From Emiliania huxleyi CCMP1516 (lineage: Eukaryota > Haptophyta > Isochrysidales > Noelaerhabdaceae), in the NCBI RefSeq assembly GCF_000372725.1, contig NW_005201091.1, forward strand, positions 231,183 to 295,182: a stretch of DNA of 64,000 bases, written 5' to 3'. The notes beneath the pieces are model-generated. The model ran no database searches, was not told where the DNA came from, and saw only the letters and a list, made by a program, of their open reading frames with translations. The position numbers and the translations under genes are program-made. This document shows, in pieces, positions 49,551 through 61,003 of this stretch; position 1 is the stretch's first letter, and each line of letters begins with the position of its first letter.

Positions 49551-52500
49551 CTTGCAACACGAGCACGCCTCGCTTCGGCGCGCTCGATCCTTCACAACGG
49601 GCCGCCCGCAAGGACGCGTGTGCGGCCCTCTCTACTCGACCTGTGCCACGGCACGGGTCGTTCTAGTCATGCAGCCGCCCCGGCGATCGTGCTCGGGGCG
49701 TATCTCAGCACTCACCGCGCGAGACGCGTTGCGTGCCACAAACCAGTAAGCAGCAGCCTCCGCTGCTGCGACTCGAATGCTTCAAACGCGCACCTGTGCT
49801 TGCGCACGGCGTGCTCTACACGAGCCCCCCGGCCGCACGAGCGTACGGGCGGCTCGAATCCACCCTTCCCCCGCCCTAGCCACTGTTGGCTGGGCGGTGG
49901 GCGCCGTCCGCCTTGCGGCGGCGGCGACACTTGCAACACGAGCACACCTCGCTTCGGCGCGCTCGACCCTTCGCAACGGGCGCCCGCAAGGACGCGTGTG
50001 CGGCCCTCTCTACTCGGCCTGTGCCACGGCACGGGTCGTTCTAGTCATGCAGCCGCCCCGGCGATCGTGCTCGGGGCGTATCTCAGCACTCACCGCGCGA
50101 GACGCGTGGCGTGCCACAAACCAGTAAGCAGCAGCCTCCGCTGCTGCGACTCGAATGCTTCAAACGCGCACCTGTACTTGCGCACGGCGTGCTCTACACG
50201 AGCCTCCCTACCGCACGAGCGTGCGGGCGGCTCGAATCCACCCTTCCCCCGCCCTAGCCACTGTTGGCTGGGCGGCGGGCGCCGTCCGCCTTGCGGCGGC
50301 GGCGACACTTGCAACACGAGCACGCCTCGCTTCGGCGCGCTCGACCCTTCACAACGGGCCGCCCGCAAGGACGCGTGTGCGGCCCTCTCTACTCGACCTG
50401 TGCCACGGCACGGGTCGTTCTAGTCATGCAGCCGCCCCGGCGATCGTGCTCGGGGCGTATCTCAGCACTCACCGCGCGAGACGCGTGGCGTGCCACACAA
50501 ACCAGTAAGCAGCAGCCTTCGCTGCTGCGACTCGAATGCTTCAAACGCGCACCTGTGCTTGCGCACGGCGTGCTCTACACGAGCCTCCCTACCGCACGGG
50601 CGTGCGGGCGGCTCGAATCCACCTTTTCCCGCCCTACCGACTGTTGGCTGGGCGGTGGGCGCCGTCCGCCTTGCGGCGGCGGCGGCACTTGCAACACGAG
50701 CACACCTCGCTTCGGCGCGCTCGACCCTTCACAACGGGCCGCCCGCAAGGACGCGTGTGCGGCCCTCTCTACTCGACCTGTGCCACGGCACGGGTCGTTC
50801 TAGTCATGCAGCCGCCCCGGCGATCGTGCTCGGGGCGTATCTCAGCACTCACCGCGCGAGACGCGTGGCGTGCCACAAACCAGTAAACAGCAGCCTTCGC
50901 TGCTGCGACTCGAATGCTTCAAACGCGCACCTGTGCTTGCGCACGGCGTGCTCTACACGAGCCTCCCGGCCACACGAGCGTGCGGGCGGCTCGAATCCAC
51001 CCTTCCCCCGCCCTAGCCACTGTTGGCTGGGCGGTGGGCGCCGTCCGCCTTGCGGCGGCGGCGACACTTGCAACACGAGCACACCTCGCTTCGGTGTGCT
51101 CGATCCTTCACAACGGGCCGCCCGCAAGGACGCGTGTGCGGCCCTCTCTACTCGACCTGTGCCACGGCACGGGTCGTTCTAGTCATGCAGCCGCCCCGGC
51201 GATCGTGCTCGGGGCGTATCTCAGCACTCACCGCGCGAGATGCGTGGCGTGCCACAAACCAGTAAACAGCAGCCTTCGCTGCTGCGACTCCATGCTTCAA
51301 ACGCGCACCTGTGCTTGCGCACGGCGTGCTCTACACGAGCCTCCCTACCGCACGAGCGTGTGGGCGGCTCGAATCCACCTTTTCCCCGCCCTAGCCACTG
51401 TTGGCTGGGCGGCGGGCGCCGTCCGCCTTGTTGCGGCGGCGACACTTGCAACACGAGCACACCTCGCTTCGGCGCGCTCGATCCTTCACAACGGGCCGCC
51501 CGCAAGGACGCGTGTGCGGCCCTCTCTACTCGACCTGTGCCACGGCACGGGTCGTTCTAGTCATGCAGCCGCCCCGGCGATCGTGCTCGGGGCGTATCTC
51601 AGCACTCACCGCGCGAGACGCGTGGCGTGCCACAAACCAGTAAACAGCAGCCTTCGCTGCTGCGACTCCATGCTTCAAACGCGCACCTGTGCTTGCGCAC
51701 GGCGTGCTCTACACGAGCCTCCCTACCGCACGAGCGTGTGGGCGGCTCGAATCCACCTTTTCCCCGCCCTAGCCACTGTTGGCTGGGCGGCGGGCGCCGT
51801 CCGCCTTGTTGCGGCGGCGACACTTGCAACACGAGCACACCTCGCTTCGGCGCGCTCGACCCTTCACAACGGGCCGCCCGCAAGGACGCGTGTGCGGCCC
51901 TCTCTACTCGACCTGTGCCACGGCACGGGTCGTTCTAGTCATGCAGCCGCCCCGGCGATCGTGCTCGGGGCGTATCTCAGCACTCACCGCGCGAGACGCG
52001 TGGCGTGCCACACAAACCAGTAAGCAGCAGCCTCCGCTGCTGCGACTCGAATGCTTCAAACGCGCACCTGTGCTTGCGCACGGCGTGCTCTACACGAGCC
52101 CCCGACCGCACGAGCGTGCGGGCGGCTCGAATCCACCCTTCCCCCGCCCTAGCCACTGTTGGCTGGGCGGCGGGCGCCGTCCGCCTTGCGGCGGCGGCGA
52201 CACTTGCAACACGAGCACACCTCGCTTCGGTGTGCTCGATCCTTCACAACGGGCCGCCCGCAAGGACGCGTGTGCGGCCCTCTCTACTCGACCTGTGCCA
52301 CGGCACGGGTCGTTCTAGTCATGCAGCCGCCCCGGCGATCGTGCTCGGGGCGTATCTCAGCACTCACCGCGCGAGACGCGTGGCGTGCCACAAACCAGTA
52401 AGCAGCAGCCTCCGCTGCTGCGACTCGAATGCTTCAAACGCGCACCTGTGCTTGCGCACGGCGTGCTTTACACGAGCCTCCCTACCGCACGAGCGTGCGG

Positions 52501-52582
52501 GCGGCTCGAATCCACCCTTCCCCCGCCCTAGCCACTGTTGGCTGGGCGGCGGGCGCCGTCCGCCTTGCGGCGGCGGCGACAC
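49551..52582. repeat. Satellite: eight tandem copies of a 378-380 bp unit
   Basis: The marker CTTGCAACAC recurs at 49551, 49930, 50308, 50688, 51067, 51445, 51823 and 52203; the array stops at about 52582. Copies differ by a few per cent. Units contain GGCGGCTCGAATCCACCC, GGGCGCCGTCCGCCTTGCGG (potential hairpin) and ACGCGTGTGCGGCCCTCTCT. Long open frames across it are a by-product of the period being near a multiple of three. No rRNA, tRNA or snRNA was recognised. Confidence 0.95.
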
Positions 52583-52622
52583 TTGAAGCGGTCGCGGCGC
52601 GTATGCGTCGTACTGTTAGGGC

Positions 52623-52647
52623 GGCCGGGCCCGAAGACGGCCCGGCC
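52623..52647. repeat. 9-bp perfect hairpin just after the satellite
   Basis: GGCCGGGCC, 7-nt loop, GGCCCGGCC. Confidence 0.6.
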
Positions 52648-52869
52648 AGGCTCTGCATAAGGCCATCTTCGCCACAACGCGTGGCATTGGTCCAACTACG
52701 GCAACCCACAGCGAGGGGGGCCGCTTAGGCGACCTTGCTCACATCAGCTGCATATGCTTCAGTGGTGCAAGGAGGAGTGGAGAGGGACGGTGTATGGCCC
52801 AAATCCAATGGGGGCAGCACGTACCTAGTTGTGCGCATATGCGTACGCGACCGTTTTGGAGCGCGGGGC

Positions 52870-52897
52870 GGCGGCGTCGATAGATATCGACGCCGCC
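52870..52897. repeat. 12-bp perfect hairpin
   Basis: GGCGGCGTCGAT, 4-nt loop AGAT, ATCGACGCCGCC. Confidence 0.7.
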
Positions 52898-53354
52898 GTC
52901 GCCGCGCATCATGACGAGTTCGCATTCCCCATGTGACCCTCTATACCTCACCTTCGAGACAAGCCAGGGTTCAACCCAATGGACCTAGTGTGGCGTCGAG
53001 GCCCGCACTGTCTGGACATGCGGGCCGCGGCTGACAGAACGGCGGGCTAGGCATTGAGAGCCCAGGAGTTTTAATCTTTTTCTCGCGAGACTTTTTGGCG
53101 AGTAGAGACCACGCCTCACTTTTTCACAGGGGGGGGGGGGGGTCCGTCTGCTTTTCGCTGCGCATGCCCGAGCCCTCGGCGAGGGCTTGTGTACTTGTTA
53201 CGTGAAAACGGACCCGGACGCCAGCACAGCTTGTGCTGTGAATAGCAGGCGTGGCTCTACTCGAGTACTCGCCAGGTCTTTGCCGGTGTTTGGGCCAGTG
53301 CGCGCCAGTCCCGTGCCCAGTGGCGTGCGAGTGGCGTGCAAGGGAGCTTTGAAC

Positions 53355-54269
53355 ATGGACGACTACATCCTCGACTGCTGCGGGAGTGGCGTGGTTGGCT
53401 GCTGCGGCGCTGTCGGCCTTGTCCGTGACGGAGGTGCGCAGTCGTTTTGCCTGGACTGCGTGTACGAGGACAACGGCTGCGACGCTGTGACGCTGCTGTC
53501 GCACGTCGAAGAACTGCTCGCGGCTGGGCATCGCGTCCTCGAGGAGGCGGCAGGCGGTGTGGTTCGATGTCTGACCGTAGGCCAGGCGCTGGAGGCTGCG
53601 CGTGCGTACGCCGCTCTCTGTCCTCCATTCATGGACTCGACCGGCGGTCGCGAGTGGGACTGCAGCCGCTGGCTGACCGCCCTCCTGTCGTGCGAAGCGG
53701 GCCGGCGCGCCGTCGGTCTGCCTGCCGCGCCGCAGAGAGTGCTCGAGCTTGGCGCCGGGACTGGCGACTTGGCTCTCGCACTGGGGAGCAATCCCGGCTT
53801 TGCGGCGGCGCTGCGGGAGTACCGCGTGACCGACGTCGAGGGCCGCGTCGGCGCGATCCGCGCACGCATCGCTCAGCGCGGGCTCGAGGGAGTGATCTGC
53901 GCGGCGGAACTGCTCTGGGGGACGGCCGTCGATGAGGCGTTTGACGTCGTCCTGGTGTGCGAGACGCTGCACTGGAAGGGCGACATGCCGGCGGAGGAGG
54001 ACACCATCGCTCCCCTCGCGGCGACGATCGCGAGCGCCTGCCGAGGCAGGCCCACAGTCGCGCTGCTCGCCCACAGGGAGCGGTGCGCGGAGCGGGAGGC
54101 GTCCTTTTATGCGATGTGCCGCCGCAGAGGGCTCGCGACGGAGCAGTGCACCTCCGCCGCCGGCCTCTCCTATGCGCCCGCCGAGCCGCACGACCCGGGT
54201 GTGCGGGGCCGGCTCGTGCTGATGCGATTGCGGGATAGTGGCGAGGCGTGCGAGGTGGACGAGGGGTGA
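53355..54269 (+). CDS. Class I SAM-dependent methyltransferase (METTL21/Methyltransf_16-like)
   Basis: 304 residues from the ATG at 53355 (MDDYILDCCGSG). The N-terminus is rich in cysteine pairs. SAM-binding motif I is LELGAGTGD at 130-138, followed by VTDVEGRVGAIRAR (acidic post-I strand) and FDVVLVCETLHWKGDMPAEE (motif with DVVLVCETL in place of the usual DVV.ASD). The tail has VALLAHRERCAEREASFYAM, typical of the last strands in this family. It probably methylates lysines of chaperones or translation factors. Intronless. An upstream in-frame extension exists but begins in poor sequence. The best family match could also be a FAM86/EEF2KMT-type branch. Confidence 0.7.
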   Translation: MDDYILDCCGSGVVGCCGAVGLVRDGGAQSFCLDCVYEDNGCDAVTLLSHVEELLAAGHRVLEEAAGGVVRCLTVGQALEAARAYAALCPPFMDSTGGREWDCSRWLTALLSCEAGRRAVGLPAAPQRVLELGAGTGDLALALGSNPGFAAALREYRVTDVEGRVGAIRARIAQRGLEGVICAAELLWGTAVDEAFDVVLVCETLHWKGDMPAEEDTIAPLAATIASACRGRPTVALLAHRERCAEREASFYAMCRRRGLATEQCTSAAGLSYAPAEPHDPGVRGRLVLMRLRDSGEACEVDEG

Positions 54270-55089
54270 CGGACCAGGGGTGACACGTGTGTTGTGACCT
54301 GAATGACTGAGACCGGGAAAGCTCTTCCACCTTTTGGTGATTGTGCGCTGATATTGCTGATGCGGAATGCGGTGTATCGTAACAGGCCCTCTAACAGCAC
54401 TAGTCTGTAGTAAGTTCTGTAGTCAGCTCTAAGTCTCGCCGGGTCATTTTAAAAAAACTGTTCAGTTTTCAAAGGCAAAAACGCCAGCCTACGCCCTCCC
54501 CTCACACTGACACTTCTCCCCTATTCCCGTCTTTAGGTTGCGCACATCTCCCAGCGAGCTAGGTTCTCCGCTTTTTCTCCCCTAGTCATCTGCCCGCGCC
54601 GCGCGCCTCTGTGGGCGTCTAGTGCAGCCACTGACAGAACTATTCCCGAGGAGTGGTCGACGTCTCGCCTGAGTCGGGTGGGCTCGCGCACTGCTTAGCC
54701 CTAGGGGAGGGGTGTGTGTGAGGTGTCGGAATGGTAAGGTTTCAGGCCGCCAAGGTGTGGGGGATTTGGGGGATGAGTCAGGAGCCAGCAGCCTTCCTGC
54801 TGGACCTGAGTTCACAGCTCCTCCGCCCGACGGGGTGGTCCCTTGGATTCGGGCCCCGCTCCCTTTTCCTGCGCCTGGTCTGTCCCTGTCAAGTGTGTGT
54901 TGCGAGATGCAGAGCTGGTTAGGCTGGAGCGCGGGCGGTGCGGTGGCAGGCGAGGGCAGCGCGGTAGGCGAGAGGCGGCAGCGGGGCTTCGAGTGGCGCG
55001 ATAGGAGGGTAGGCTGGCTGTGGAGGGGCGCCGCGTGGCCTCGGCAAATGAGTAGTGCTTTATGAGCGGCCAGTTTTGTGCGTATTGCA

Positions 55090-55174
55090 TATCGAGCCTG
55101 CGGTGTGGCCTAGTTGGTGCAGCGTTCGGGTCGGGGACGTTTTGGTCGTTGGTTCGAGCCCAGCTGGTGCAGTT
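55090..55174 (+). ncRNA. tRNA-like sequence (decayed tRNA or SINE head)
   Basis: A-box TGGCCTAGTTGG (about 55105) and B-box GGTTCGAGCCC (about 55151) have tRNA spacing. The T arm pairs fully (GTTGG, loop TTCGAGC, CCAGC). The acceptor stem TGCGGTG can pair with TGGTGCA with one mismatch and wobbles. An anticodon-like stem CGTTC/GGACG exists but its 7-nt loop lacks U33, and the D stem is poor. Hence not a working tRNA; it fits a tRNA pseudogene or the Pol III promoter of a SINE. Confidence 0.45.
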
Positions 55175-55937
55175 CGTAGTCGCGTAGCGCGCGGGTGCGC
55201 GGCAGCCTCGGCAACCGAGGCGACAGTGGCGAGCAGGGGCGAGCAGGGGCGAGCAGGGGTCAGAGCAGTGCGGCGCGCCGAATTTTTTTCGATGGGCTCG
55301 GTCAGTGGGCGTGTCAGGAGGCGGCCGGCCGGGAGAAACTCGGCAGTAAAACTCCCGCGCCGGCCCAGGAGGTGGGAGTGTCACGGAGGCGGCCATTGGC
55401 GCGCGCTCCTTGTCTTCGTGGTCCGAGTTTTTCTCGCCGGGTCATTTTTGTTTCTCTCAAACCGCCGCCGCCACAGCGTTCAGAGAATAACGCGTCGTCG
55501 GACGCGCCCCCGCGACAGCTTTACACGACCACGTGGTTGATTTGCTGCTGAGAGGAGGTGGTGACACGATGCACCGTCGCATCCTACAGAAGTATGTTCG
55601 AGATTGGCAGGCGGGCTTATCGGAGGAGAAGCGGGCGAGATTTGCGAGCCTTCAGACGCTCTTGACGTCAGCCTGAGTTTTGCGATCTTGTGGCGAGATT
55701 TGTGCATGAAGGACACGAATACCCTGAAGGAGTCGACCCTGAGGTGCTCAAAGTCCTTTTACGAGCAGCCGCCTCGAGCTACAAGCAGATATTGCCCAAT
55801 GAGAGCACCGATCTTACAAACAATCTCCCGATCGAGGGGTCCCGTACCATGCGGAACCGACCCTATCCAGTGCTCAAGTGCTCATCTCCCGATCTTACCC
55901 CCGTGCCCGCCTCGGGATGGATTCTGCTGGAGGGATG

Positions 55938-55969
55938 GGAGGACGGCACGCCGCCACCACACAGGGATT
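55938..55969 (+). promoter_or_regulatory. 32-bp sequence shared upstream of two genes, second copy
   Basis: Identical to 19261-19292. Lies 143 bp before the aquaporin-like start. Confidence 0.45.
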
Positions 55970-56112
55970 GAGAGAGAGAAAGAGAGAAGAGAGCAAGAAG
56001 CTTCGGTTTCTTTGCTCCCCGGCCTGGAAAGCGCCCGCGGTAAACGTAACTGCGCCAATCGCCTTGGAACGCAACGCGCTCTCTCGCTCTCGCACTCCGA
56101 GGCGGCCGCGCC

Positions 56113-57282
56113 ATGCCGCTCCTACTCGAGCTGCGACTTGGCTTGATCGAGCTCGTCCTCACGGCGATCTGGGTTATTTTTGCTGCGGGCGCGACACCAG
56201 CCGCACTCTGGTCCTGCCTCTCTCAGTGCGCCAACGGCCCGTATCCGCCGTCCCCACCGCCTGTGGTCGCCGCATCGCCGCCACCGATGATGATGCCCGG
56301 CATGGATGCGGCATCGCCGCCTCCGATGAGCATGGGCATGGACACGTCCCCGCCGCCGATGGATATGGGCATGGACGCGTCCCCGCCGCCCATGGGTATG
56401 GGCATGGACATGGGCGACATGGGCGTGGGGAGGCGGCTGATGGATATGGGCATGGGCATGTCCATGGGCGGCGCCGAGCCGGAGCCCGAGCCCGAGCCCA
56501 GCGGCTCAATGTCAATGGGCGGCATGGGCGGCATGGCATCGGGCTCGATGTCGATGAGCATGTGCCCCCCGCCCACCGTTGTCATCGTCGAGGGGCTGAT
56601 CGCCGGCTTTGCCGCCGCGGTGACCATGGCCCTCTCGTACAAGGCAGCCCACGCGGGGATGGATGGGCACACACTGTGCAGCGGCGGGCACTTCAATATG
56701 GCGGTCACGCTCGGTCTCGCACTGCGCGGTCTCGTGACGCCCCTCCGGCTGCTCGTTTACGCCGTGGCGCAGCTGACGGGCGCCGCGCTCGGCGGTGCGC
56801 TTCTGTACGGCACCTACTCTCACGGCTGCCTCTGGGACGCGTACCACACCACTGCCTACGAGCAGGGTCCGCTCAAGGCCGACGGCCACCGCGTGCTGCT
56901 CTCGGCGTTTCTCAGCACTATCGTCGTCCTCGTGCACATGTGGGCGGGCCAGAAGCTCGGCAGCATGGCGTGCCCCATCCTGATCGGCTTCACCTACATC
57001 GCCGCGACGATGATGTCCAACGCCGCTGCCAACCAGGGCAGCTTCAACCCGCTGCGCGCGTTTGGCGTGGCGAGCTCCGGCGGCATCGACTGGGACGACG
57101 GGCCGCAGTGGATCGACTGGATCGGCTCGCTGCTCGGCGCCGCGGCCGCGGCTCTGCTCGACGTTCTCATCTACGAGCCGCGCCTCTGGCGCTGCGATGG
57201 CGCCGGCCCAGTCGCCACCAAGGAGGTGGAGGACCCGAGGCACGAGCACGTGTCGGAGCCCGAGGTCGTGTCCCATGCGTGA
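56113..57282 (+). CDS. Aquaporin/MIP-family channel with Met-rich N-terminal extension and altered NPA motifs
   Basis: Intronless, 389 residues from the ATG at 56113. A first hydrophobic segment (residues 8-30) leads into a Pro/Met-rich region (about 45-150) with SPPPM plus MxMG repeats (MSMGMDTSPP, MGMGMDMGDMG). From about residue 155 the MIP fold follows: VVIVEGLIAGFAAAVTMALS, loop B GGHFNMAVTLGLALRG (first NPA is Asn195-Met-Ala), LRLLVYAVAQLTGAALGGAL, LLSAFLSTIVVLVHMWAGQ, CPILIGFTYIAATMM, loop E NQGSFNPLRAFG (second NPA is Asn312-Pro-Leu, with Arg315 kept), and a last helix. Both asparagines and the filter arginine remain, so a channel is likely; selectivity may differ. MxM repeats resemble copper-binding stretches of Ctr proteins, so metal binding is a hypothesis. 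The acidic tail is cytosolic. Confidence 0.75.
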   Translation: MPLLLELRLGLIELVLTAIWVIFAAGATPAALWSCLSQCANGPYPPSPPPVVAASPPPMMMPGMDAASPPPMSMGMDTSPPPMDMGMDASPPPMGMGMDMGDMGVGRRLMDMGMGMSMGGAEPEPEPEPSGSMSMGGMGGMASGSMSMSMCPPPTVVIVEGLIAGFAAAVTMALSYKAAHAGMDGHTLCSGGHFNMAVTLGLALRGLVTPLRLLVYAVAQLTGAALGGALLYGTYSHGCLWDAYHTTAYEQGPLKADGHRVLLSAFLSTIVVLVHMWAGQKLGSMACPILIGFTYIAATMMSNAAANQGSFNPLRAFGVASSGGIDWDDGPQWIDWIGSLLGAAAAALLDVLIYEPRLWRCDGAGPVATKEVEDPRHEHVSEPEVVSHA

Positions 57283-57767
57283 CGGCTGCCCTTCGCTATT
57301 TACAAAAGGGAAAAAGAAGAAATTTTCTCCCTCCGGCACACCTGTAGGCTGAACACGTCCCCAAATTTGGCGATTTGGCCGCGCCATTTCGGCGGCCGTC
57401 GGTCAAAAGTAAAAGGAGCTCCCGTCACGCGCGGCCCTTGTGGCCTCGCAACGTCTGAGAAGCACACCAAACTCTCTCGCACGAGAAAAAGAAATTTTCT
57501 CGGCCAAGCTTCGGCCCTTGCTTGTTGCATCCCTCCCTTGCAATGTGTGTTTTCTTTCTTTCTTTCACTTGTTGCGGGCCACCAAGCACGAGCTCAGGGC
57601 CACATTCTTCCTGTCGCCCCCCCCAGCACTCCAAGGTGCCAAGAGAAACAAACAAGGGCACAACAAACAACAGACGACAGGAAGCAACGTGCGAGGCTAG
57701 AGCAGGCTTGCTCGTCCTCTAGCAATCTCCGCCGACCGCGAGGCCGGACTAGACCGTGTGTGGGGTC
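57283..57767. other. Intergenic region
   Basis: Two A-rich boxes (57306-57325 and 57484-57500, both with GAAATTTTCTC) and an AAACTCTCTCGCACGAG motif at 57470. No gene supported. Confidence 0.45.
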
Positions 57768-60700
57768 ATGCGAGGTGTCTCTGGTCACTCTCCTCAGGGG
57801 CTAGCCGCCAGCGGCCAGCCCTATCTCGCACTCACTGGCGGTGACAATTCTATGGGTGAGGGTACGCGAGCAGAGGTGCGTGAGCCGATTCTCGATTCTG
57901 AAGCGCACCCAGCGAGCGCGGGTCATACTGAGTACTTTTTTTCGGATTTCGCACGGCCTACCGGCTGTGTGTTCGAGCGAATGCTGCGACCTGGAGCGCC
58001 CAGCTCCTCCAGCCACGACTTCTTGGCTCAGGCTGCCGAGCGAGCGCGTCGCGCGCACGCCGCCGCCCTCGCGCACGCCAGCGCCGGGCTGCCAATGCCT
58101 CCGCCGCCGCCGACGCCGCCGGCCGTTCCCTCTCCCACACTGCCTGCCGCCGCTGGCCCATCCACCTCCAGCGACGGCGGGCGCAGTGCGGCCAAGGAGA
58201 CGCGGGAGCGAGGTGCAGCGCGGCGCGGCGTCGAGAGAGCGGCTAGCGGTGCCGCCGCCGCAGCTGCCAGCCAACGGCCGCTACCGCCGCCAGCGGAGCC
58301 GAGGTGGCGAGCCGAGCCTGCGAGCCGAGGCGGCGCGGCGGCGGGTCGCTCGCAGGCGCCACCGCGCGAGCAGGGCCGGCCCCCGCCTCGCGGCAGCGCC
58401 CCGTCCGCCCGCCCGCCCGCCGCCTCTCCGCCGCGCCAGCCTCGCGCGCCCGCCGCCGGCTCTCCAAAGCCGGCGGCCGAGCCTGCAACCGCATTCGGGT
58501 CGTCAGCAGTGCCGCACGCGCGGAGGGAGGGGCGGCCGCCGCCGCGCAGCGTGACGCCCGAGGAGCGTGCGGCCGCCGCCGAGCTGCTCCGCCAGCGCGC
58601 GCGCTCCGCAGCCGCGGCGGCGGCGGCCACCGCCGCCGCCGCCGCTGCCGCCACACCGGTTGACGCGACGACGGCGCCGGCGGTTGCGTTTGGGGTCAGC
58701 GCGGCGCGGACAGCTCCGCGGGCGACGCGAGACGCGGAGTCGGCGGCGGTGGCTGCGGGCGCGCCGGCGCGCAAGCCGAGCGCCGACGAGCGCGCCGCGG
58801 CGCGCGCGTGGCTGAGCGAGAAGCGAGAGGTGCAGGCGCGGAGGGCAAAGGAGGTGCCGCCCTCCTCCTCCTGCCTGTCCCCGCCCTCCTCACCCTGTCC
58901 CCGCCCTCCGCACCCTGTCCCTCCCCGCCTGGCCGCAAACTCCGGCCAGCTTACCTCTCCGCCGTCGCTGCCTCCACCTATGTCACCGCCTACCTACCTC
59001 CCTCATCCGCCCTCGCGCCTCGCCACCCCGTCCTCCACCCTAGGGTCCATACCTGCGTAGGCACGCGCACCTTCCTGCCTCCGTCCCTCGCCGCTCGCTC
59101 CATGCTTAGCGCATGTCGCAGGCGGGACGGCCGGCAGACCAGCAGGGAGCAAGTCTCAGGGGGAGGCCGAAGGCGTTAGAGGAGAGGCAGGAGGGCGGCG
59201 GCGCGCTCCGCCGCGGCGCGTGGCGAGGCGGCGCGCCGAGCAGCGGAGCAGAGGCGCGCCGACGCCGCCGCGGCAGCGCACGGGGCGAGGGAGGAGGCGG
59301 AGCGGCGAGGCGGCGGCGGCGGGGCGGCGACGGGGCGGGAGGCAGGTCGCGGGTCTGGGGGCGGCGGCGCTCCCTCGTCAGCGCCGCGGAGGAGTCACTC
59401 TTGGGAGGAGGAGCCGGTGCGGGGCAGAGGCGCGTACCACCTGCCCGAGGAGGAGGGGGGGGAGGCGAGCACTGCGGCCGGCGGAGGCGCAGGCGGAGGC
59501 GCAGGCGGAGGCGCAGGAGGCGGGAGCGCAGGAGGCGGCGGCGGAGGGGCAGGAGGAGGCGGAGGAGGAGGAGGCGGAGGCGGAGGCGGAGGAGGAGAGG
59601 CAGGAGGAGGGGCTCCCTCGCAGCTGACACCACACAGCTTCGCGCGCAAGGGCCGGCTGCTGCGAGGCGGGTCCGGCGCGGACGCGGATCTGGCTGGCGC
59701 GGGCGGCGGCGGCGGCGGAGGCGGCGGCGGCGGAGGCGGCGGCGGCGGAGGCGGAGGCAGAGGCGGAGGCAGAGGCGAGGCGGTGGACTTGGCCGCGGAG
59801 CTAAACGAGTTGCTCGGCTCGGGTGAAGGGGAAGAGGAGGCGGCGTCGGCCGAGAACGACGATGGCGGCGACGATGGAGGAGGAGGCGGCGGCGGCGGCG
59901 GAGGAGGCGGAGGCGGAGGCGGAGGCGGCGGCGAGTGTGGAGGGGTGGGGTATGTCGGTTCGCTGCGCTCTGGGCCTCTGGCGGTGGAAGAGCTCGCTGC
60001 CGAGATGCTGAGGCGCGTGCAGTCCCAGCTACCGCGGCCGGCCGCCGCCGCCGAGGAGGAGGAGGAGGAGGAGGAGGAGGAGGAGGAGGAGAGGGCTGCC
60101 GACGAGGAGGGGAGGGCGGCCGAGGTTGCGGAGGGTGCGGAGGGTGGCGGAAGGTGGCGCGGCGCAGACGAGGAGGAGGAGGCGGAGGAGGGGGGGGGGC
60201 GGGCAGGAGGGGCGCGAGGCGGCAGCGGAGGCGGAGCCGCTGGGGGCTCGGCGCAGCTCGTGCTGGCGCAGCTCGGGCTGGCGGGGCGCGCGACCTTCGA
60301 GGAAGTCGGCGACTCCTCTTCTCCGCTCGAGGCCAGGCAGCCGCAGATCGAGGCGCGTCTCCCGAGATCACTCGAGATCACTCGAGATCACTCGAGATCG
60401 CTCGAGGTCGCCCGAGCTCACCCAAGGTCACCCAAGGTCACCCAAGGTCACCCAAGGTCACCCAAGCCTCACCCGAGGCTGCCTCTTCGCAGGAGCTGCT
60501 CGCGCGCGCCGAAGCCCGCCGCGGCTCCGCTCTCGCCCCGGCGCCGCTTAGCCCGGCTTCGCGCGGAGGCGTGGGTGCCGCCGCCGCCGCCGCGGCGCCT
60601 CCTCTGCTCCGCGATCCGACGTCGGTGGTGTCCGCCTTGGCCATCCGGCTCGGACAAGCTGCCGACCCGGCCGCCGGCGCGGCGCTCGTCCAGGCCGCGC

Positions 60701-60957
60701 AGAGGGAGGCGGCGGCGGCGGCGGAGGCGGCGGCGGCGGCGGTGGCGGCGGTGGCGGCGCGCCGCAGCGAGGGGTTCGCGGGAGACTCGACGAGCGAGGG
60801 CGCGACCAAGATCGCCGAGCTGCGGGCGCACGTCGAGGCGCTCTCCGCCGCGATCGAGGAGTACCCGCACGGCGGCAGCCCCGCCTCCCCCGCCGCCGCC
60901 GGCGAGCGGTCCTCCTCGACTACTCCGCGGTGCGACGAGCCGCCGGGTGAGGCCGAC

Positions 60958-61003
<46 letters not shown>

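Larger units (their letters stand above)
52583..53354. other. Intergenic region with two hairpins and a short G run
   Basis: Hairpins at 52623-52647 and 52870-52897; G run at 53131-53142. No gene supported. Confidence 0.5.
54270..56112. other. Intergenic region with tRNA-like sequence and 32-bp element
   Basis: No convincing large gene. A small frame at 55569-55676 (+) (MHRRILQKYVRDWQAGLSEE) could be a micro-ORF or exon. GGGGCGAGCA units repeat at 55228-55258. Confidence 0.45.

Noticed and set aside
49820..50230. tRNA or 5S rRNA unit inside each satellite copy
   Set aside because: CTCGAATCC resembles a B-box, but no arm folds as a tRNA and no 5S motif was found.
49551..52582. Long open frames on the plus strand across the satellite (up to 369 codons)
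   Set aside because: They exist because the repeat period is close to a multiple of three and GC-rich; the protein repeats the same stretch and no independent coding sign is present.
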